9,030 nt of DNA from Armatimonadota bacterium (GTDB taxonomy: Bacteria > Sysuimicrobiota > Sysuimicrobiia > Sysuimicrobiales > JACQTN01): contig JACQTN010000239.1 of NCBI GenBank assembly GCA_016210785.1, positions 1-9,030 on the forward strand, given 5' to 3'. Position 1 is the stretch's first letter, and each line of letters begins with the position of its first letter. The notes under the pieces are model-generated. The model did not search any database, had not been told where the DNA came from, and was given only the letters and a program-made list of their open reading frames with translations. Positions 5,856 through 9,030 of this stretch are shown here, in pieces. A program made the position numbers and the translations under genes.

Positions 5856-7547
5856 TCATGGGGACACGGGGAGCAGACCGTGGAGCTCGCGCGCCGCCTG
5901 CTCCGAGAGGCGGCCCTCCCGCAGGTCGCGCGCCACTAGATCGCGGGGACGCTCCGCGGGCGATCCCAGCCCCCCGCCGCCGGGCGTGCGCACGCTGAGC
6001 ACGTCGCCGTAGGCCAGGGGCAGGTTGGTGAACACCGGCGGGAGCGCCCGCTCTCGGTCGGTGTCCGGGTTGAGGACGAAGACCGCCGTCCGGCCGGGCA
6101 ATCCGCCTAGCACGCCCGGCGGCCGGACGACCTGCCGCATGCTGGTGGAGTTCACCCGGGTCTCCTGCCCACGAATCTCCAGATCACGGCGCATGCCCAG
6201 GCCGCCGCGCCACCGTCCGGCGCCTCCAGAATCGGTGGCCAGCTCGTACCGGCGCACGATCATCGGCAGTTCTTGCTCGAACGCCTCGATGGGAGGATTC
6301 ATGCTGCCCGCGGACCAGCCCCGCACGGCGTCCATGCCGTCGGAGAAGGTCGTGGCGCCCAGGCCGCCGGCGATGCTCTCGTAGTTGGCGTAGGTCTTCC
6401 CCGACCGCGGATCGATGCCCGCGAAGCGCCAGGCCTGATACGAGCCAATGGCGGCCACCATGCGCTCAGGGATCACCTGCCCGATGCACTGGGAGGCCAC
6501 GTCGCCCACCACCTGGCAGGGTGCGGCGCGGTCGCCCACCGCGGCCGGATGCTGGGGGTCGAGCCAGGAGCCGGGCGTGGTCTTGATCTGCACCACCCGG
6601 TGGATCCCGCCATTCAGGTGCATGCCTGGGTCGACCAGTGTGCGCAGCACGGTGTACACCGTGGCCCGCAGGGCGGTGACCGGGATGTTGCGCGAGCTCT
6701 TGAACTGCCGCGGCGCGTCGGTGAAATCAAACGCCAGCCGCCCGCCCTGTTTCTCCAGCACCAGGTGGACGGGAAGGGGGTCGGAGCCCACGCCGTCCCC
6801 GTCGATGTAATCGGTGGTCTCCCAGCGGCCGTCCGCTAACTCCAGCAAGCGCGCCCGCAGGCGCTGCTCGGAGTAGTTCAGCAGGGCCTCGGTGGCGGCC
6901 CGGAAGGTCTCGCCGCCCAGCCGGTCCACGATCTCCTGGAGCCGGCGCCCACCCACTTTGTTGGCGGCGATCTGCGCCCGGATGTCGCCCTCCCGATCGT
7001 TGGGGGTGCGGGAGTTGTGGCGGATGATCTGCACCACTTCCTGCACCGTCTCGCCGGCCCGGCACAGACGCACCGGCGGAATCAGCACGCCTTCTTCGAA
7101 GATGCTCTCGTTGTCGATCGCCTGGCTGCAGTGCACCCGCCCGCCGATGTCAGCGTGGTGGCCCACGTTGGCGATGTACGCCACGATGGTGCCGTCCGGG
7201 GCAAAAATGGGCGCGGCCACGCAGTAGTCGGGCGTGTGGGTGCTGCCGCCGTTGTAGGGATCATTGGTGACGAACATGTCTCCGGGGCGCAGGTCCGCGG
7301 GTTCGTACCGTGCCAGGATGGCGGCCACCAGGCCTTCCATGGACCCCTGGTGGAGCGGCACGCCCGAGGGCGGGATGGCGATCATCTCCCCCTTGCCGTC
7401 GAAGACCGCCGCGGAGCAGTCGCCGCGCTCTTTGATGTTGAGGGAGTAGGCGCACCGCTTGAGGTTGGTCCAGGCCTCCTCGGCCGCCCCGATCAGGTAG
7501 TTACGGATGACCTCCTGCTGGGCCGGATCCATGCGATGAGCCGTCAC
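5856..7547 (-). CDS. hyuB: Hydantoinase B/oxoprolinase family subunit B (HyuB)
   Basis: This is the partner subunit of HyuA and carries the Hydantoinase_B domain, which in this family forms the hydrolytic or carboxylating complex with HyuA. It has 563 residues, a normal full length. I chose GTG at 7547 because GGGAG (7560-7556) lies 8 nt upstream; the in-frame ATG at 7532 has no ribosome binding site. Conserved marks from GTG=1: SAAVFDGKGEMIA (45-57), VPLHQGSM (63-70), FVTNDPYNGGSTHTPD (92-107), NVGHHADIGGRV (127-138) and IFEEGVLIPPVRL (149-161). The C-terminal half has the usual DSGGAGRWRGGLG and TPGGGGLGSP glycine motifs. The His-rich segment between 104 and 141 is the likely metal or substrate site, by family. 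The stop is TGA at 5858-5856, with an 80-nt gap to the AtuA-like gene. Family certain; substrate cannot be read from sequence. Confidence 0.95.
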   Translation of the reverse strand: MTAHRMDPAQQEVIRNYLIGAAEEAWTNLKRCAYSLNIKERGDCSAAVFDGKGEMIAIPPSGVPLHQGSMEGLVAAILARYEPADLRPGDMFVTNDPYNGGSTHTPDYCVAAPIFAPDGTIVAYIANVGHHADIGGRVHCSQAIDNESIFEEGVLIPPVRLCRAGETVQEVVQIIRHNSRTPNDREGDIRAQIAANKVGGRRLQEIVDRLGGETFRAATEALLNYSEQRLRARLLELADGRWETTDYIDGDGVGSDPLPVHLVLEKQGGRLAFDFTDAPRQFKSSRNIPVTALRATVYTVLRTLVDPGMHLNGGIHRVVQIKTTPGSWLDPQHPAAVGDRAAPCQVVGDVASQCIGQVIPERMVAAIGSYQAWRFAGIDPRSGKTYANYESIAGGLGATTFSDGMDAVRGWSAGSMNPPIEAFEQELPMIVRRYELATDSGGAGRWRGGLGMRRDLEIRGQETRVNSTSMRQVVRPPGVLGGLPGRTAVFVLNPDTDRERALPPVFTNLPLAYGDVLSVRTPGGGGLGSPAERPRDLVARDLREGRLSEQAARELHGLLPVSP

Positions 7548-7594
7548 GAATGGCGCTCCCTTCTCCCTGTAGGCGACTTCCCCGGCACAGGGCC

Positions 7595-9030
7595 CTACCG
7601 CGGCGACAGCACCAGGTTGGTGTGCGCGTCCACCTCGCCGACGAAGTCCGGCGCGATAACCGTGGTCGTGTCCATCTGTTCGATCACCGCGGGCCCCTCG
7701 ATCCGCGTGCCGGGCGGCAACTGCTCCCGCTGATACACGGGGCACCGTTGCACCCACCCAACCTGATGGAAGAACACCGGTCGGTGGGCCGGCGCGCTCG
7801 CCCGCGCCCCATTCGAGATCCGCGGCAACTGGCCCGGGAGCAGGCCGGCCGGCGCCTGCAGGGACACGCGGAAGCACACGATCTCCTTGGCCGCCTTCGG
7901 CGTGGCGAAACCGTAGACGCGCTCGTGCACCTGGTCGAACGCCGCGGCCAGTTGCGTTAGGCCGCCGTCCTGCAGGTGCGCCGGCTCCACGGGGACTCGC
8001 AGCTCGAAGCTCTGACCCAGGTACCGCATGTCCAGGGAGTACGCGGGCTGCCAGCCGGCATCGGGCCGGCTGCGCACCGCGGCCGAGTCGCGCAGGTCCT
8101 GCTCCACCCGCCCGAAGACGCCGCGCAGTTCCGCGGCGTCGACGTCGTTGAGGCGGAGCCGTCGGGTCAGGCTGCCGTCCACGCGCAGGTCCGAGAGCAG
8201 CAGGCCGAGCGCGCACAGCAGGCCGGGGTAGGGTGGGACGACGACGCGGCCCATCCCCATCTCGCGGGCCAGGTCGCAGGCGTGCAGCGGCCCGGCCCCG
8301 CCGAAGGGTAGCAACGAGAACTCCCGCGGGTCGTAGCCGCGCTCGACGGACACGACGCGGATGGCCCGCACCATGGTGGAGTTGACCACGTCCAGGATAC
8401 CCGCCGCGGTCTGCACCGTATCCAGCGAGAGCCGCGCCCCCAGCTGGGTGATGGCCTCCTCGGACAGCCTCCGGTTCAGCGCCATGCGCCCGCCCAGAAG
8501 GTAGCCCGGGTTGAGCCGGCCCAGCACCACGTTGGCATCGGTGACCGTGGCGTCCTCGCCGCCCTTCCCGTAGCACGCCGGGCCGGGATCCGCCCCGGCA
8601 CTCTGCGGGCCGACGCGCAGCAGGCCGCCCAGATCGATCCACGCGATGCTGCCGCCGCCGGCGCCGACCGAGTGGATGTCCAGGCGCGGCGTACGCACCG
8701 GCCATCCGCCGATCTCCTGTTCGTAGGCGAAGGTGGGCCGGCCGTCCTTGACCAGCGCCACGTCGCAACTGGTGCCGCCCATGTCCAGGGAGATGAAGTC
8801 GTCGATGCCGCACTGCCGGGCCACGGCCCCGGCAGCCATCACGCCCGCCGCGGGGCCGGACAGGATGCTGGCGATGGGGAACGCCCTGGCCTGGCCGGCC
8901 GGGGCCACGCCACCATTGGACTGGAAGATCAGCAGCGGGGCCGGGATGCCCGCGCCCTGCAGGCCGCGCTCCAGCCGGTCCAGGTAGCGCTGCATGGGAG
9001 GTGCCACGTAGGCGTTGGCCACCGTCGTAC
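7595..9030 (-). CDS. hyuA: Hydantoinase/oxoprolinase family subunit A (HyuA), 5' end missing
   Basis: This is the ATP-binding subunit of the two-subunit hydantoinase/oxoprolinase family. Members use ATP to open cyclic amides (N-methylhydantoin, 5-oxoproline, lactams) or carboxylate ketones, in the cytoplasm with HyuB. About 477 residues are visible; full-length members are near 680-720, so the N-terminal third, with the first nucleotide-binding loop, lies beyond the right edge. The frame stays open to the edge, so the GTG at 9022 inside TTVANAYVAPPM is not a start. Visible marks, counted from that Val: QSNGG (34-38), SILSGPAAGV (52-61), the actin-like LDMGGTSCDVAL loop (79-90), HSVGAGGGSIAWID (117-130) and GADPGPACYGKGG. 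The C-terminal Hydantoinase_A region ends in EGPAVIEQMDTTTVIAPDF. The stop is TAG at 7597-7595. hyuB begins 47 nt later, so the pair is very likely co-transcribed. Family is certain from the motifs; substrate is unknown. Confidence 0.95.
   Translation of the reverse strand, partial: TTVANAYVAPPMQRYLDRLERGLQGAGIPAPLLIFQSNGGVAPAGQARAFPIASILSGPAAGVMAAGAVARQCGIDDFISLDMGGTSCDVALVKDGRPTFAYEQEIGGWPVRTPRLDIHSVGAGGGSIAWIDLGGLLRVGPQSAGADPGPACYGKGGEDATVTDANVVLGRLNPGYLLGGRMALNRRLSEEAITQLGARLSLDTVQTAAGILDVVNSTMVRAIRVVSVERGYDPREFSLLPFGGAGPLHACDLAREMGMGRVVVPPYPGLLCALGLLLSDLRVDGSLTRRLRLNDVDAAELRGVFGRVEQDLRDSAAVRSRPDAGWQPAYSLDMRYLGQSFELRVPVEPAHLQDGGLTQLAAAFDQVHERVYGFATPKAAKEIVCFRVSLQAPAGLLPGQLPRISNGARASAPAHRPVFFHQVGWVQRCPVYQREQLPPGTRIEGPAVIEQMDTTTVIAPDFVGEVDAHTNLVLSPR

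Noticed and set aside
7565..7592. Inverted repeat CCCTGT...ACAGGG between hyuA and hyuB, considered as a terminator or attenuator.
   Set aside because: The stem is only 6 bp with a 16-nt loop and no T run. It is more likely chance in the hyuB leader.
7548..8813. In-frame upstream extension of hyuB to 8813.
   Set aside because: The extension is an Arg/Gly-rich shadow of hyuA. The HyuB family start and a good ribosome binding site are at 7547.

Overview
The window is a GC-rich bacterial segment in which every convincing gene lies on the minus strand, so transcription runs from high to low coordinates. Start sites carry strong Shine-Dalgarno sequences (AAAGGAGG or AAGGAGGG) and many start codons are GTG or TTG. 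The gene set (ATP-dependent hydantoinase/oxoprolinase subunits, an AtuA-like protein, an asparaginase, a metal-dependent amidohydrolase and a family 5 peptide-binding protein) suits an environmental heterotroph that lives on peptides, amino-acid derivatives and cyclic amides. GC-rich soil or sediment lineages are possible, but the window holds no taxonomic marker and I do not assign a phylum.

Layout in transcription order: (1) 9030-7595, hyuA, missing its 5' end at the window edge; (2) 7547-5856, hyuB, intact; (3) 5775-4408, an AtuA/DUF1446 family protein, intact; (4) 4366-3586, a broken composite whose first 112 codons are the start of an M20 deacylase and whose remainder, in another frame, resembles the end of an M28 metallopeptidase; (5) 3472-3386, a 28-codon stub resembling the start of a class IV (branched-chain or D-amino-acid) aminotransferase, overlapping the next start as ATGA; (6) 3389-2397, an asparaginase, intact but with an unusual substitution in its second active-site motif; (7) 2386-2099, a stub resembling the start of a class V aminotransferase/cysteine desulfurase; (8) 2098-776, an imidazolonepropionase-like amidohydrolase, intact, with a candidate extended -10 promoter just upstream; (9) 742-1, a secreted peptide-type substrate-binding protein that runs off the left edge.

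How it fits together (inference): the binding protein would deliver peptides, amides or related amino-acid derivatives. HyuAB would hydrolyse a cyclic amide or similar carbonyl substrate with ATP, and the amidohydrolase and asparaginase would hydrolyse further amide or peptide bonds. The lost M20 deacylase and two PLP aminotransferases would have fitted the same catabolic theme. No substrate can be named from sequence.

The most unusual part is 2099-4366. There, fragments of an M20 enzyme, a probable M28 enzyme and two aminotransferases, three of them keeping their own start and ribosome binding site, are packed around one intact asparaginase. This looks like repeated internal deletion of a once larger operon, or a mis-assembled segment. 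I saw no tRNA, rRNA, CRISPR array, transposase or convincing terminator.
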